Below, one piece after another: positions 14,784 through 23,943 of a stretch of DNA of 27,781 nt. The DNA lies in the NCBI GenBank assembly GCA_002428415.1, contig DIWI01000095.1, forward strand, positions 1 through 27,781. The letters are read 5' to 3'. The stretch comes from Clostridiaceae bacterium UBA6110. GTDB lineage: Bacteria; Bacillota; Clostridia; Clostridiales; Clostridiaceae. A program made the position numbers and the translations under genes. The notes below the pieces were generated by a model, which did not search any database, was not told the origin of the DNA, and worked only from the letters and a program-made list of their open reading frames with translations. The stretch's first letter is position 1. The number at the start of each line of letters is the position of its first letter.

Positions 14784-15713
14784 GTGGGAAACAGGCTTGA
14801 CATTAAACAGGACAAAGTCTCGGGGCAGGTTCAGGGGAAAAGGCTTGTAAGCAAAGACAACATGCCATATCTGCTTCTTCTTCCCGTTTTTATCTATTAT
14901 GCAGTATTCTGGCTTCTCCCTGTAGCATCTGGGATGAATGAGGTCTTTACAGGCCTTGACGGGAAATTCACGCTTTTTGGTAATTTCAAGCTAATGATGG
15001 AATCAGACCTGTTCGACCAGGCTGTAATGAATACAGCCATGTTTGCTGCCATATCCGTGGTTATACAGTATTTTCTTGCATTGACACTTGCAATTCTGCT
15101 CTCAAGAAAATTTAAGGGGTCAAAGCTCCTTATGTTCGTGACAATGATTCCCATGGCCGTAACACCCACTGCTGTCGCCATAATCTGGAAGACAGGACTG
15201 GTAAGGGACGGATGGCTCAACACTATGCTTGTAGGTCTCAACATAATTGACAAGCCCTTCGTGTTCATGAACCTGGAAGGCCTGTCAATGCTGCTCCTGA
15301 TTATCCTTATTGATACATGGACTGTAACACCATCTGTCATGATCATATTGATAGCAGGCCTTCAGGGTGTTCAGAAGGAACTTAAGGAAGCTGCATATCT
15401 GTTCGGGGCAAACAAGTGGAGAATTCTGATGGATATAGTGATTCCCATACTCAAGCCATCGATAATAACTTCGGTGATCATGAGGCTGATAGCGGCAATT
15501 CAGGTCTGGGCCATAGCAGTCATGGTCCTGGGATACAGCAAGGTTCCATTCCTGGTTGAGAGGATAGCTTTCTTTGTCGATGTGGTTCCGGGAATAAATA
15601 CGAGCAGTAAAATTGCATTCACCCTGTCGTTTACAACAACTGTCATAGTTCTTATTGCCACAATCATATTCCTGAAGGTATCAAAGGGCAATGCAAGTGG
15701 AGGTGGCAGGTAA
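14784..15713 (+). CDS. Sugar ABC transporter permease, MalF/YcjO-like
   Basis: A 309-residue inner-membrane permease. After a short cytoplasmic tail it has about six TM segments (first at PYLLLLPVFIYYAVFWLLPV). The cytoplasmic coupling motif is ELKEAAYLFGANKWRILMDIVIPILKPS, matching the EAA-x3-G-x9-I-x-L-P signature. The start is GTG at 14784, seven bases after GGAGG. The stop overlaps the ATG of the next permease (TAATG), as is usual for heterodimeric permease pairs. It should pair with the following gene to form the channel. Confidence 0.9.
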   Translation: MGNRLDIKQDKVSGQVQGKRLVSKDNMPYLLLLPVFIYYAVFWLLPVASGMNEVFTGLDGKFTLFGNFKLMMESDLFDQAVMNTAMFAAISVVIQYFLALTLAILLSRKFKGSKLLMFVTMIPMAVTPTAVAIIWKTGLVRDGWLNTMLVGLNIIDKPFVFMNLEGLSMLLLIILIDTWTVTPSVMIILIAGLQGVQKELKEAAYLFGANKWRILMDIVIPILKPSIITSVIMRLIAAIQVWAIAVMVLGYSKVPFLVERIAFFVDVVPGINTSSKIAFTLSFTTTVIVLIATIIFLKVSKGNASGGGR

Positions 15714-16753
15714 TGGACAGGCTTAACATAGTACAGAAATCAGTGATGAGCATAATACTTGCGGCAGCGGTAATGACCATAGTGATTCCGCTTATCTTCT
15801 TTACTACGGTAGCATTTTCAAATGCGGTTGAAATGTCCCAGTTTCCAAAGAAGCTGCTTCCGGATTTCGGCGTAACTGTAAAGATAGTACCAAACGATCT
15901 GGGTGAATATGAACTCTTTTTTGACAGCGGAGAAGGCTACACATCGATAATCACCAGCAAGAATGCCGTAAAGCTTGAAAATCATTTCGCGAGGCAGTAT
16001 GGAGTAACAATAGAGGGTGAAAAAATCCTTGAGGACTTTTCGCAGACACTTGAAAAGGGACCCATGGAATTCACGTATAGAAAGGACATATTCAACAATT
16101 TCAACCAGTTCTTCAAGATCGTACCGAATGCCACCTCGGCCCTTAAGAACAGCATTTTGGTATCTCTTTATACGATTGCAATCTCCCTAACAATAGGAAG
16201 TCTGGCAGGGTACGGTATTGCCAGGTATAACTTCAGGTTCAAGAAGGAGATCAACGTATCTCTGCTTATCGTCAGGATGTTCCCTATGGTTGGAATAAGC
16301 ATTCCCATGGCGCTTCTTCTTATACGCTTCGGATTGTTCGATACGCTTATCGGACTTGCATTGCTGTACTCAGTGCCCAATATCGCACTGACTGCCTGGA
16401 TAACAAGCAGTATCTTCATAGGTATAAACAGGGAGCTTGAAGAGGCTTCCATGGTATTCGGTGCTAACGGAATCCAGACATTCATGAAGATAACTCTTCC
16501 ACTGGCGTTTCCGGCATTGGCAGCAAGCTCCATGTATTCTTTCCTGACTGCGTGGAATGACACGATTTCAGCCCTGATACTGACCGACAAAAACCAGACA
16601 CTGGCTCTTGTCGTGTACAAGGCTATAGGAACAACCTCGAGCGGCATACAGTATGCGGCTGCAGGAAGCATAGTGCTTATCCTGCCTGCATTGGTGTTCA
16701 CGTTCATAATAAGACGCTACATCGGCCAGATGTGGGGCGGCGTAGAGCTATAG
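15713..16753 (+). CDS. Sugar ABC transporter permease, MalG/YcjP-like with large external loop
   Basis: A 346-residue permease, longer than the roughly 280 residues usual for this type. The first TM segment (about residues 12-34) is followed by about 100 polar residues (about 38-138) before the remaining TM segments, a position that should be extracytoplasmic and recalls the loop in MalG-type subunits that contacts the binding protein. The coupling motif is ELEEASMVFGANGIQTFMKITLPLAFPA. GGAGG lies upstream of the ATG, which overlaps the stop of the partner permease by one base. Confidence 0.9.
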   Translation: MDRLNIVQKSVMSIILAAAVMTIVIPLIFFTTVAFSNAVEMSQFPKKLLPDFGVTVKIVPNDLGEYELFFDSGEGYTSIITSKNAVKLENHFARQYGVTIEGEKILEDFSQTLEKGPMEFTYRKDIFNNFNQFFKIVPNATSALKNSILVSLYTIAISLTIGSLAGYGIARYNFRFKKEINVSLLIVRMFPMVGISIPMALLLIRFGLFDTLIGLALLYSVPNIALTAWITSSIFIGINRELEEASMVFGANGIQTFMKITLPLAFPALAASSMYSFLTAWNDTISALILTDKNQTLALVVYKAIGTTSSGIQYAAAGSIVLILPALVFTFIIRRYIGQMWGGVEL

Positions 16754-16766
16754 GAGGATCAGAGAT

Positions 16767-17876
16767 ATGAGTTATCTGGAAATTAGGAACCTGCAGAAAA
16801 GGTACACAAAAAACGGACCTCTTGTAATAGATGATGTCAACCTTTCAGTAGACAAGGGGGAATTCATAGTATTCCTCGGACCGTCAGGCTGTGGCAAGAC
16901 AACAATAATAAGGATGATAGCCGGACTTGAAGATGTTACATCCGGGGAAATAATGATCGAAGGAGAAAATATCGTAGGAAAGCAGCCAAAGGACAGGGGA
17001 GTGTCCATGATATTCCAAAGCTACGCCATATGGCCGCACATGACTGTATTTGACAATATCGCATATCCGCTCAAGCTGCAGAAGGTAGGCAAGGAAGAAA
17101 TCGAAAGACGCGTAAAAAGTGTAGCCCAGGCAACCGATATTGTCGGTATGCTCGACAGATATCCTGCCCAGATGTCGGGAGGACAGAGGCAAAGGGTGGC
17201 TGTATCAAGGGCGATTGTTGTGGAGCCTAAGATATTCCTCATGGATGAGCCGCTTTCCAATCTGGATGCCAAGCTCAGGGTGTCCATGAGGACCGAGCTT
17301 AAGAACATACACGAGAAGCAGCACTCAACGAGCATATTCGTCACGCATGACCAGTCTGAAGCCATGAGCATGGCTGACAGGATAGTCGTGATATTCAAGG
17401 GCAAAATTGAGCAGATCGGTACCCCCATGGAGGTATATATGGACAGCGCCACAAAGTTCGTGGCCGAATTCATAGGAACTCCACCGACGAACTTCTTTGA
17501 TGTCACTATCGTGGAAATTGACGGCAGGCTTAAGGCTGTGAATCCGGCTTTTGAATTCAGAGTGCCGGATGAACTTTCTGAAGCATTGAGAGCTTATGAG
17601 GGAAAATCAGTGGATATGGGCATAAGGCCTGAATTCATAGGCCTTTCTCCGGAGCTGGAAAGGACAGAGTGGCATCTGAGCGATGCGGTAATAAGCTTTG
17701 TGGAGCCTCAGGGGTCGCATTCAATACTGATCACAAAAATCGGCGAGACCGAGGTAAAGATACATACGACCTCGCATATGTACATAAAACCAAATGCCAC
17801 AGTAGCTCTGAATGTTGAACCAGACAAGGTGATGTTCTTCGACAGGGAGACAACAAAGAGGATCAGAAAACCTTAG
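16767..17876 (+). CDS. Sugar ABC transporter ATP-binding protein (UgpC/MsmK/YcjV-like)
   Basis: A 369-residue ATPase that energises the importer. It has Walker A GPSGCGKT (38-45), the Q-loop in MIFQSYAIWPHMTV, the signature MSGGQRQR (136-143), Walker B FLMDEP with E161, and the switch histidine in IFVTHDQSEAMSMAD. The C-terminal 130 residues form a TOBE/MOP-type regulatory domain (MGIRPEFIGLS). AGGAGG precedes the ATG, 13 bases after the permease stop. Unlike many Gram-positive sugar importers, which share one ATPase encoded elsewhere, this system carries its own. Confidence 0.95.
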   Translation: MSYLEIRNLQKRYTKNGPLVIDDVNLSVDKGEFIVFLGPSGCGKTTIIRMIAGLEDVTSGEIMIEGENIVGKQPKDRGVSMIFQSYAIWPHMTVFDNIAYPLKLQKVGKEEIERRVKSVAQATDIVGMLDRYPAQMSGGQRQRVAVSRAIVVEPKIFLMDEPLSNLDAKLRVSMRTELKNIHEKQHSTSIFVTHDQSEAMSMADRIVVIFKGKIEQIGTPMEVYMDSATKFVAEFIGTPPTNFFDVTIVEIDGRLKAVNPAFEFRVPDELSEALRAYEGKSVDMGIRPEFIGLSPELERTEWHLSDAVISFVEPQGSHSILITKIGETEVKIHTTSHMYIKPNATVALNVEPDKVMFFDRETTKRIRKP

Positions 17877-17923
17877 TTGTAACGAATGACAAGAGAATAC
17901 GCCTAAAGTATCGGAGGGTAAAG

Positions 17924-19612
17924 ATGAGTGTGAAACAAAGACTTGAATTCCTCTATCCCGGAAAAGCTGAAGAAATATATCCAAGAATCCAAAGACTTGT
18001 TGAAAGCTTCAAAAACTGCGATAAAAGAAGTTATCCCTGGGTGAACAATGAGGATACTGTTCTGATAACCTACGGGGATGCCTTAAGAAGAAAAGGTGAA
18101 GCACCCCTCAAGACTCTTCTCGAATTCATGGACAAGGTGCTTGAAGGATACGTGAATACTGTCCATATCCTTCCTATGTTTCCGTATACCTCTGATGATG
18201 GTTTTTCAGTTTCGGATTTCAAGGCAGTTGATCCTGAGCTGGGAACCTGGGATGACATAAGGGCGCTTGATGAAAAATATAATCTTATGTTTGACGCAGT
18301 CATAAACCATGCCTCTGTTTCCTGCGACTATTTCAAGGAATTCCTTAAAGGTACAGAGAAGTACAGGGATTTTTTCCTGACTGGAAATCCTGATGAAGAC
18401 TACAGCATGGTGACCAGGCCCAGGACACACCCGCTTCTGACAAGATTCGAATCAGCAGTCGGGACAAAATATGTCTGGACCACATTCAGCGAGGACCAGG
18501 CGGACTTCAACTTCAAGGATCCCGAGGTCCTGATTGAGGTTCTTGGAATCCTTCTGCTATATGCTTCCAAAGGAGCAAGATTCATACGATTTGACGCCAT
18601 TGGCTTCGCGTGGAAGGAAGCAGGAACCACATGCATGCATCTTCCACAGACCCATGAGCTGGTCAAGCTTATGAGGGAGGTCCTTGAGGAATGCTTCAGG
18701 GGAGTGTCCATAATTACTGAAACGAACGTACCCCATAAGGACAACATCAGCTATTTTGGAAACGGACATGACGAGGCAGGACTTGTCTATCAGTTCCCGC
18801 TTCCACCATTGACACTGCACACATACCTCACAGGAAATGCATCAAAGCTATTAAATTGGGCCGATTCCCTGGAACCGACGACGAAAGATACCACATTCTT
18901 CAATTTTCTTGCATCCCATGATGGAATTGGTGTAAGGCCTGTAGAAGGGATACTTGAGAAGGAAGAGGTCCAATCGATGATCGACGAGGTTCAGAAAAGG
19001 GGAGGACAGATAGGCTGGAGGACTCTTCCTGATGGTTCTCAGACGGCCTATGAGCTGAACATCAATTACCTTGATGCCATAGCAGGTGATGAGAGTGATT
19101 TGGAGACCATGGCACAAAAGTTCATGGGGTCCCAGTGCATACTCCTGTCATTCGTCGGAATGCCTGCAATCTATTACCACAGCATACTTGGCTCCAGAAA
19201 TTCCTACAGGGACTTCGAGGAGTCTGGGATCAAGAGGAGAATAAACAGGGCTAAGCTGGATTTTGATTCACTTCTCAGAGAACTTGAAGACAAGACTTCT
19301 CTAAGAAGGATCGTACTGGACAGCTATAAGAAACTGATTGCAATAAGGAAGCAACAGGCAGCTTTCGACCCGAACAGTATGCAGAGGATTCTCTTCCTGG
19401 ATGACAGGGTGTTTGCCCTAATCAGGGGAAAAGAGGAAAGTATTCTCGTACTCGTGAATATTTCGAAGGATGAGCTGGTGTTAGAGACTGATTATTCAGG
19501 TACCGACCTGGTCGAAGGAACCGAGACGAATGGAAGCATTAGGCTTTCTCCGTACCAGTACAGATGGATAAGACTCAGAGAACCGGTAAAAAAGGTTCAT
19601 GCGGAGGTATGA
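17924..19612 (+). CDS. ycjM: GH13_18 glycoside phosphorylase, probable glucosylglycerate phosphorylase
   Basis: A 562-residue cytoplasmic alpha-amylase-family enzyme. The segment VHILPMFPYTSDDGFSVSDF places it in GH13 subfamily 18 (sucrose, sucrose-6-phosphate, glucosylglycerol and glucosylglycerate phosphorylases). Likely catalytic residues are nucleophile D224 (RFDAIGF), acid/base E266 (ITETNVPHKDN) and stabiliser D333 (FLASHDGIG). ITETNVPHKDN, VYQFPLPPLTLH and FNFLASHDGIG are nearly as in E. coli YcjM, a glucosylglycerate phosphorylase that yields alpha-glucose 1-phosphate and glycerate. Together with the YcjQ and YcjR homologues downstream this favours that activity over sucrose phosphorylase. 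The acceptor specificity is not proved by sequence. CGGAGGG precedes the ATG. Confidence 0.85.
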   Translation: MSVKQRLEFLYPGKAEEIYPRIQRLVESFKNCDKRSYPWVNNEDTVLITYGDALRRKGEAPLKTLLEFMDKVLEGYVNTVHILPMFPYTSDDGFSVSDFKAVDPELGTWDDIRALDEKYNLMFDAVINHASVSCDYFKEFLKGTEKYRDFFLTGNPDEDYSMVTRPRTHPLLTRFESAVGTKYVWTTFSEDQADFNFKDPEVLIEVLGILLLYASKGARFIRFDAIGFAWKEAGTTCMHLPQTHELVKLMREVLEECFRGVSIITETNVPHKDNISYFGNGHDEAGLVYQFPLPPLTLHTYLTGNASKLLNWADSLEPTTKDTTFFNFLASHDGIGVRPVEGILEKEEVQSMIDEVQKRGGQIGWRTLPDGSQTAYELNINYLDAIAGDESDLETMAQKFMGSQCILLSFVGMPAIYYHSILGSRNSYRDFEESGIKRRINRAKLDFDSLLRELEDKTSLRRIVLDSYKKLIAIRKQQAAFDPNSMQRILFLDDRVFALIRGKEESILVLVNISKDELVLETDYSGTDLVEGTETNGSIRLSPYQYRWIRLREPVKKVHAEV

Positions 19613-21273
19613 TGGAACGAAATTACACTTTTTTGGACAATTTGCAAAGGGGTATGTATTTCGACAAGAAGTCATACTACGACACTGAACTGAATACATT
19701 TGAAGAAGTGGAGCCATTTTTGCCAGAACCAATTCTTCCGGGCAAGACAGAATGGACTGCCTGCTATTGGTATGCTTTAAAGGTTCTTTTCACAAATCAG
19801 CACGTACCGACAAAAGAAAGCGGGTATGTCAGCAATTTTGTGGATGCGGCCTTCAATGAGAATATATTCCTGTGGGACACTGCCTTCATGACCATGTTCT
19901 GCAACCTGCTGCACCCTTATGTCCCTGGAATCCGTTCGCTGGACAATTTTTATAAGATGCAGTTCGATGATGGTGAAATCCCAAGGGAGATGGTCAGGGA
20001 TACAGGAAAGGATTTTCTGGTCTGGGTCAACGGATATGACAAGCCGCTCTACTCATATTTCCATAACCATTACGGCCACAGAAGGCTGAAGGGGCAGGCG
20101 CCCATACCTTATGAGGAGATGTACAAACCAGATATGGGAAGAGTAATAGAGAAGAACCCATACCTGACTCTGGATAACCTCAACCATCCAATACTTGCGT
20201 TAGCTGAGTGGGAGAGCTACTGTCATACGAAGGATGCAGCAAGGCTTGAGCTTGTTCTTGAACCTTTGTACAGGTATTATTCAGCTTTGAAGTATCACCT
20301 TAAGCATGCAAACGGACTTTATGTCACTGACTGGGCCAGCATGGATAATTCTCCAAGGAACAAATACCTTGGTCTTGCAATCGACACAAGCTGTGAAATG
20401 GTCCTTTTTGCCAGGAACCTCCTGGATATCATGAATGTACTTGATAAGAGCGGGCTCAAGGCTTCTGATGAGCCAAGGAGATCTGAGCTTTCCGAAGACA
20501 TCACGGAGCTTTCAGGTCGAATAGACAGTCTTATGTGGAACGATGAGGATGGATTCTATTATGACCTGACTTTTGAGGGAAAGCAGACTGGAATGAAGAC
20601 AATAGCGGCTTATTGGTCTTTGATATCAAAAGTCGCAGATAAGGACAAGGCCGGAATTTTAACTAAATGGCTGAATGATAAAGATACGTTCAATAGGATC
20701 CATCGTATTCCAGTGCTCGCAGCCAATGAGGAAGGCTATGACCCTGAGGGTGGATACTGGAAAGGCTCAGTGTGGGCTCCAACAAATACCATGGTGGTGC
20801 TTGGACTTGAAAAGAACGGATACTACGAGCTTGCTCGGGAAATCGGAATAAACCACCTTGATGCGGTATGCAAAGTTTTCTCAAAAACCGGAACCATATG
20901 GGAGAACTATCCTGCTGATTCCATAACAAGCGGAAATTCAGACAGGATGGATTTCGTGGGCTGGTCGGGAATGGGACCGATAATGTTCCTCCTAAGGTAC
21001 GGAATAGGGCTCAGGACCGATATCGAGAGAGATCTGCTCGTATGGGATATCAGCAATGATATTTTAAAGGACGGGCCCATAGGCTGCAAAAACTACTGGT
21101 TCTTTGGAATAACCGCTGACTTTATGGCACAGGTGGATGATCGTAAGCTGAATATAGAGGTTAAAACATCGCAGCCTTTTGAACTTGAAATAATATTTAA
21201 TGGAACGAAGCGGCAATACCATGTCGATGGAAGACTTGAAGCGACCTTTGGTGAAGAAAATGAGCAGCTATGA
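19612..21273 (+). CDS. GH63-like glycoside hydrolase
   Basis: A 553-residue (alpha/alpha)6-barrel hydrolase without signal peptide, so cytoplasmic. Segments NENIFLWDTAFMTMFCNLLHPY, DWASMDNSPRNK, EGGYWKGSVWAPTNTMVV and TIWENYPADS are typical of the GH63/trehalase-like clan that includes mannosylglycerate and glucosylglycerate hydrolases. D245 (MDNSP) is the likely general acid and E431 (TIWENY) the likely base. It could hydrolyse the same glucosyl-type substrate that the neighbouring phosphorylase cleaves, or a different anomer or sugar. The start is uncertain by one codon: tandem ATGs at 19609 and 19612 follow GGAGG; the second has the better spacing. It overlaps the phosphorylase stop. Confidence 0.75.
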   Translation: MERNYTFLDNLQRGMYFDKKSYYDTELNTFEEVEPFLPEPILPGKTEWTACYWYALKVLFTNQHVPTKESGYVSNFVDAAFNENIFLWDTAFMTMFCNLLHPYVPGIRSLDNFYKMQFDDGEIPREMVRDTGKDFLVWVNGYDKPLYSYFHNHYGHRRLKGQAPIPYEEMYKPDMGRVIEKNPYLTLDNLNHPILALAEWESYCHTKDAARLELVLEPLYRYYSALKYHLKHANGLYVTDWASMDNSPRNKYLGLAIDTSCEMVLFARNLLDIMNVLDKSGLKASDEPRRSELSEDITELSGRIDSLMWNDEDGFYYDLTFEGKQTGMKTIAAYWSLISKVADKDKAGILTKWLNDKDTFNRIHRIPVLAANEEGYDPEGGYWKGSVWAPTNTMVVLGLEKNGYYELAREIGINHLDAVCKVFSKTGTIWENYPADSITSGNSDRMDFVGWSGMGPIMFLLRYGIGLRTDIERDLLVWDISNDILKDGPIGCKNYWFFGITADFMAQVDDRKLNIEVKTSQPFELEIIFNGTKRQYHVDGRLEATFGEENEQL

Positions 21274-23020
21274 CAGGTATCCAAAAACAAGGATAGACTA
21301 TGACGGCGAAGCAGCGTGTAGGGGATATGCTGAGATAGCCGGAATCCTTGGTGAGCGTTCTAGGTCATTGCTTGAGATGAAGGAAAATGTAGTGATCGCT
21401 ATCGACTGCTATCCAGGCCTGAATTATGAAGAGCTTGAACGTGAACTGATACAGAGGCTTGATCCCAGTCTAGCCATTTTCACCGATGAAGAGACCTTCC
21501 AGAGTGAAGAATCGATCACCTCAAGGATAATCGGAAGGATAACAGACGACAGGGTATTCGGACAGATGTGCCTTGAAACCTATGAGGACCTGGTTGATGA
21601 GGAAAAACTCCGGTCAGCCGTAAAATTGGCAGGAACCTCAAAGGGGCTTGTCATTGTCTACGGAGCTGCTGCAAACATTCCGGTAAAGCCGGATATATAT
21701 GTATATGCGGACCTTGCCAGATGGGAGATACAGGGGCGGCTAAGGAGAAATGAGATAGGATGCTGGAAGAGCTCAATCTGGTTTGATGACATACTTCAGA
21801 AGTACAAGTGGGGATACTTTTTTGAATGGAGGGTAGCTGACAGACACAAGAAAAGGCACTTTGATGATTTTGATTACGTGCTTGATACGAATAAGAAAGG
21901 CAGCCCTGTGATGATAACAGGGGATGCCTTCAGGTATGGTCTGTCTCAGCTGGCTTCGAGGCCGTTTCGGCTTGTCCCTTTTTTTGACCCCGGAGTGTGG
22001 GGCGGGCAATGGATGAAGAAGGTGTGCGGACTTGACGAAGGTGAGCCAAACTATGCATGGTGCTTTGACTGTGTGCCGGAGGAGAATTCGATTCTCCTGG
22101 ATTTCGGAGGGACCTTAATGGAGCTTCCGGCTATGGACCTGGTGCTCTATGAGCCAGGAAGGCTTTTAGGTGAAAGGGTAGTGGCAAGGTTCGGCACAGA
22201 GTTTCCCATAAGGTTTGACTTCCTTGATACAATGGATGGTCAGAATCTGAGCCTGCAGGTACATCCGACAGTGGAGTACATTCAGGAGAAATTCGGCATG
22301 CACTATACCCAGGAGGAGTCTTACTACATTTTGGATGCAAATGAGGACAGGGATCCGCTGGTCTACCTTGGACTGAAGACCGGGACTCGGAAAGAGGAAT
22401 TCTTCAGGGAACTGGAAAAGGCGCAGGAAGCAAGTGTGAATTTCATGGCTGATAGGTTCACAAACACAATTAAGGTAAGGAAGCATGACCATCTTCTGAT
22501 ACCGCCGGGAACGGTCCATTGTTCCGGTAGGGATACAATGGTCCTTGAGATTTCATCGACTCCGTTTATCTTTACTTTTAAGCTGTGGGACTGGGGAAGA
22601 CTTGGAACCGATGGCAAGCCAAGACCTATAAACATCAGTCATGGCAGGGAGGTCGTGAAGATCGAGAGGGACACAGAATGGGTTGAAAAGAATCTCATAA
22701 ACAGGATAACTGTGCTCTGTGATGAGGAGGGGTGGAGAAGCGAAAGAACCGGACTCCATGAGCTCCAGTTCATCGAAACGGTGAGGGACTGGTTCAACAG
22801 GCCTGTCACTCATAATACTGAGGGCAGCGTGAATGTACTTAACCTTGTTGAGGGAGAAGAGGCGATTGTAGAGTCACCTTCCGGAAGCTTCGAGCCTTTG
22901 GTTGTTCATTATGCGGAGACTTTCGTCATACCTGAAGCTGCAGGTGAATACATCATAAGACCTCATGGTGAATCAGTAGGGAAGGAAATTGCAACCATCA
23001 AGGCGAGGGTCAGGCTATGA
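21260..23020 (+). CDS. Phosphomannose-isomerase-like protein with extra N-terminal domain
   Basis: A 586-residue two-domain protein. The C-terminal part (about residue 230 on) is a class I mannose-6-phosphate isomerase-type cupin: zinc ligands Q333 and H335 in LSLQVHP, E352 or E353 before SYYILDA, and H420 in PPGTVHCSG. The first 220 residues are not part of standard ManA; VVIAIDCYPGLNYEEL and VIVYGAAANIPVKPDIYVYADLARWEIQ look like a nucleoside/uridine-kinase-type P-loop fold that has lost the GxxxxGK[ST] loop. It may be a regulatory or pseudokinase domain. The ATG at 21260 (weak GGTGAAG upstream) is chosen; the frame is open to 21200. With the ROK kinase it could turn a hexose into fructose 6-phosphate. 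Confidence 0.75.
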   Translation: MSSYDRYPKTRIDYDGEAACRGYAEIAGILGERSRSLLEMKENVVIAIDCYPGLNYEELERELIQRLDPSLAIFTDEETFQSEESITSRIIGRITDDRVFGQMCLETYEDLVDEEKLRSAVKLAGTSKGLVIVYGAAANIPVKPDIYVYADLARWEIQGRLRRNEIGCWKSSIWFDDILQKYKWGYFFEWRVADRHKKRHFDDFDYVLDTNKKGSPVMITGDAFRYGLSQLASRPFRLVPFFDPGVWGGQWMKKVCGLDEGEPNYAWCFDCVPEENSILLDFGGTLMELPAMDLVLYEPGRLLGERVVARFGTEFPIRFDFLDTMDGQNLSLQVHPTVEYIQEKFGMHYTQEESYYILDANEDRDPLVYLGLKTGTRKEEFFRELEKAQEASVNFMADRFTNTIKVRKHDHLLIPPGTVHCSGRDTMVLEISSTPFIFTFKLWDWGRLGTDGKPRPINISHGREVVKIERDTEWVEKNLINRITVLCDEEGWRSERTGLHELQFIETVRDWFNRPVTHNTEGSVNVLNLVEGEEAIVESPSGSFEPLVVHYAETFVIPEAAGEYIIRPHGESVGKEIATIKARVRL

Positions 23021-23943
23021 GAGCTGTTATGGACCTTGGTGGGACAAACATAAAGACAGGTGTTGTTATTGATGGGGTCCTTTCGAAGCTTGGACCGATT
23101 GATACGGATGCCGGGGCGGGGATACGAAACAACCTGGATAAGGCTGCAAGGCTCATCAGGACAGAATATCCAGGCAAGATCGAGCTTATGGGAATTGCTA
23201 TGCCTGGAATCGTGGACATTGAAAAAAGGACAATAACTTCAGCAAATGCCAAGTATGCAGATGCTGTGGGTTTTGACTTTCAGAAATGGTGCCATGATGA
23301 ATTCGGCTGCCCACTTGTAATGGACAATGATGCGAATGCGGCTCTTATCGGTGAAGCTTCAAAAGGATGCGCCAAGGGTGAAGATAATGTGGTCATGATG
23401 ATCCTTGGCACGGGAATAGGGACAGCCGCAATTATAAACGGCAGACCGATCAGGGGAAAGCACTTTCAGGCGGGAATACTTGGAGGTCATTTTGTAGCTG
23501 ATATCAATGGAGAAGCATGCACATGCGGCGGAAAAGGATGCCTTGAAACAATTGCAGGCTCCAGGGAACTTCAAAGGTCGGTTTCAGGGATTGAAGGCTA
23601 TTCTGGGAGCAGGCTTTCGGAATCAGGTCAGATAGGAATGAAAGAGATAATTGATTGCATGGTTCAAGGGGATGTCTTCAGCAGAGCAGCATTTGAAATG
23701 GTTATCGATGCATACTCCGCTGGAATAACGAACCTTGTGCACGCCTACGATCCTGAAGTGATAGTACTAAGCGGCGGGGTGATGAAGGGCAGGGAACACA
23801 TACTTCCCGCAATTATCAGAGGTGTACAGGAAAGGGCATGGACACCATGGGGAAAACTTAGATTCCTTGTGGCAGATGACCCTGACAGTTCGGTCCTTTT
23901 GGGACTGCAGACGCTGATGGAGGAATGGAAGGATGGATCTTAG
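23017..23943 (+). CDS. ROK-family sugar kinase
   Basis: A 308-residue ROK kinase. The N-terminal phosphate-binding DLGGTNIKTGVV is followed by VMDNDANAALIGE, with catalytic D105, LGTGIGTAAI, and the zinc-binding ROK motif GGHF...CTCGGKGCLE. It should phosphorylate a free hexose (glucose, mannose, fructose or a rarer sugar such as gulose or allose) at C6. Being coupled by a 4-base ATGA overlap to the isomerase-like gene suggests that its product is the isomerase substrate, hence mannose or a related sugar is possible. The sugar specificity cannot be read from the motif. Confidence 0.9.
   Translation: MRAVMDLGGTNIKTGVVIDGVLSKLGPIDTDAGAGIRNNLDKAARLIRTEYPGKIELMGIAMPGIVDIEKRTITSANAKYADAVGFDFQKWCHDEFGCPLVMDNDANAALIGEASKGCAKGEDNVVMMILGTGIGTAAIINGRPIRGKHFQAGILGGHFVADINGEACTCGGKGCLETIAGSRELQRSVSGIEGYSGSRLSESGQIGMKEIIDCMVQGDVFSRAAFEMVIDAYSAGITNLVHAYDPEVIVLSGGVMKGREHILPAIIRGVQERAWTPWGKLRFLVADDPDSSVLLGLQTLMEEWKDGS

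Noticed and set aside
17924..19612. Sucrose phosphorylase
   Set aside because: The FNFLASHDGIG and ITETNVPHKDN segments and the YcjQ/YcjR neighbours point to the YcjM (glucosylglycerate phosphorylase) branch of GH13_18; sucrose cannot be fully excluded.
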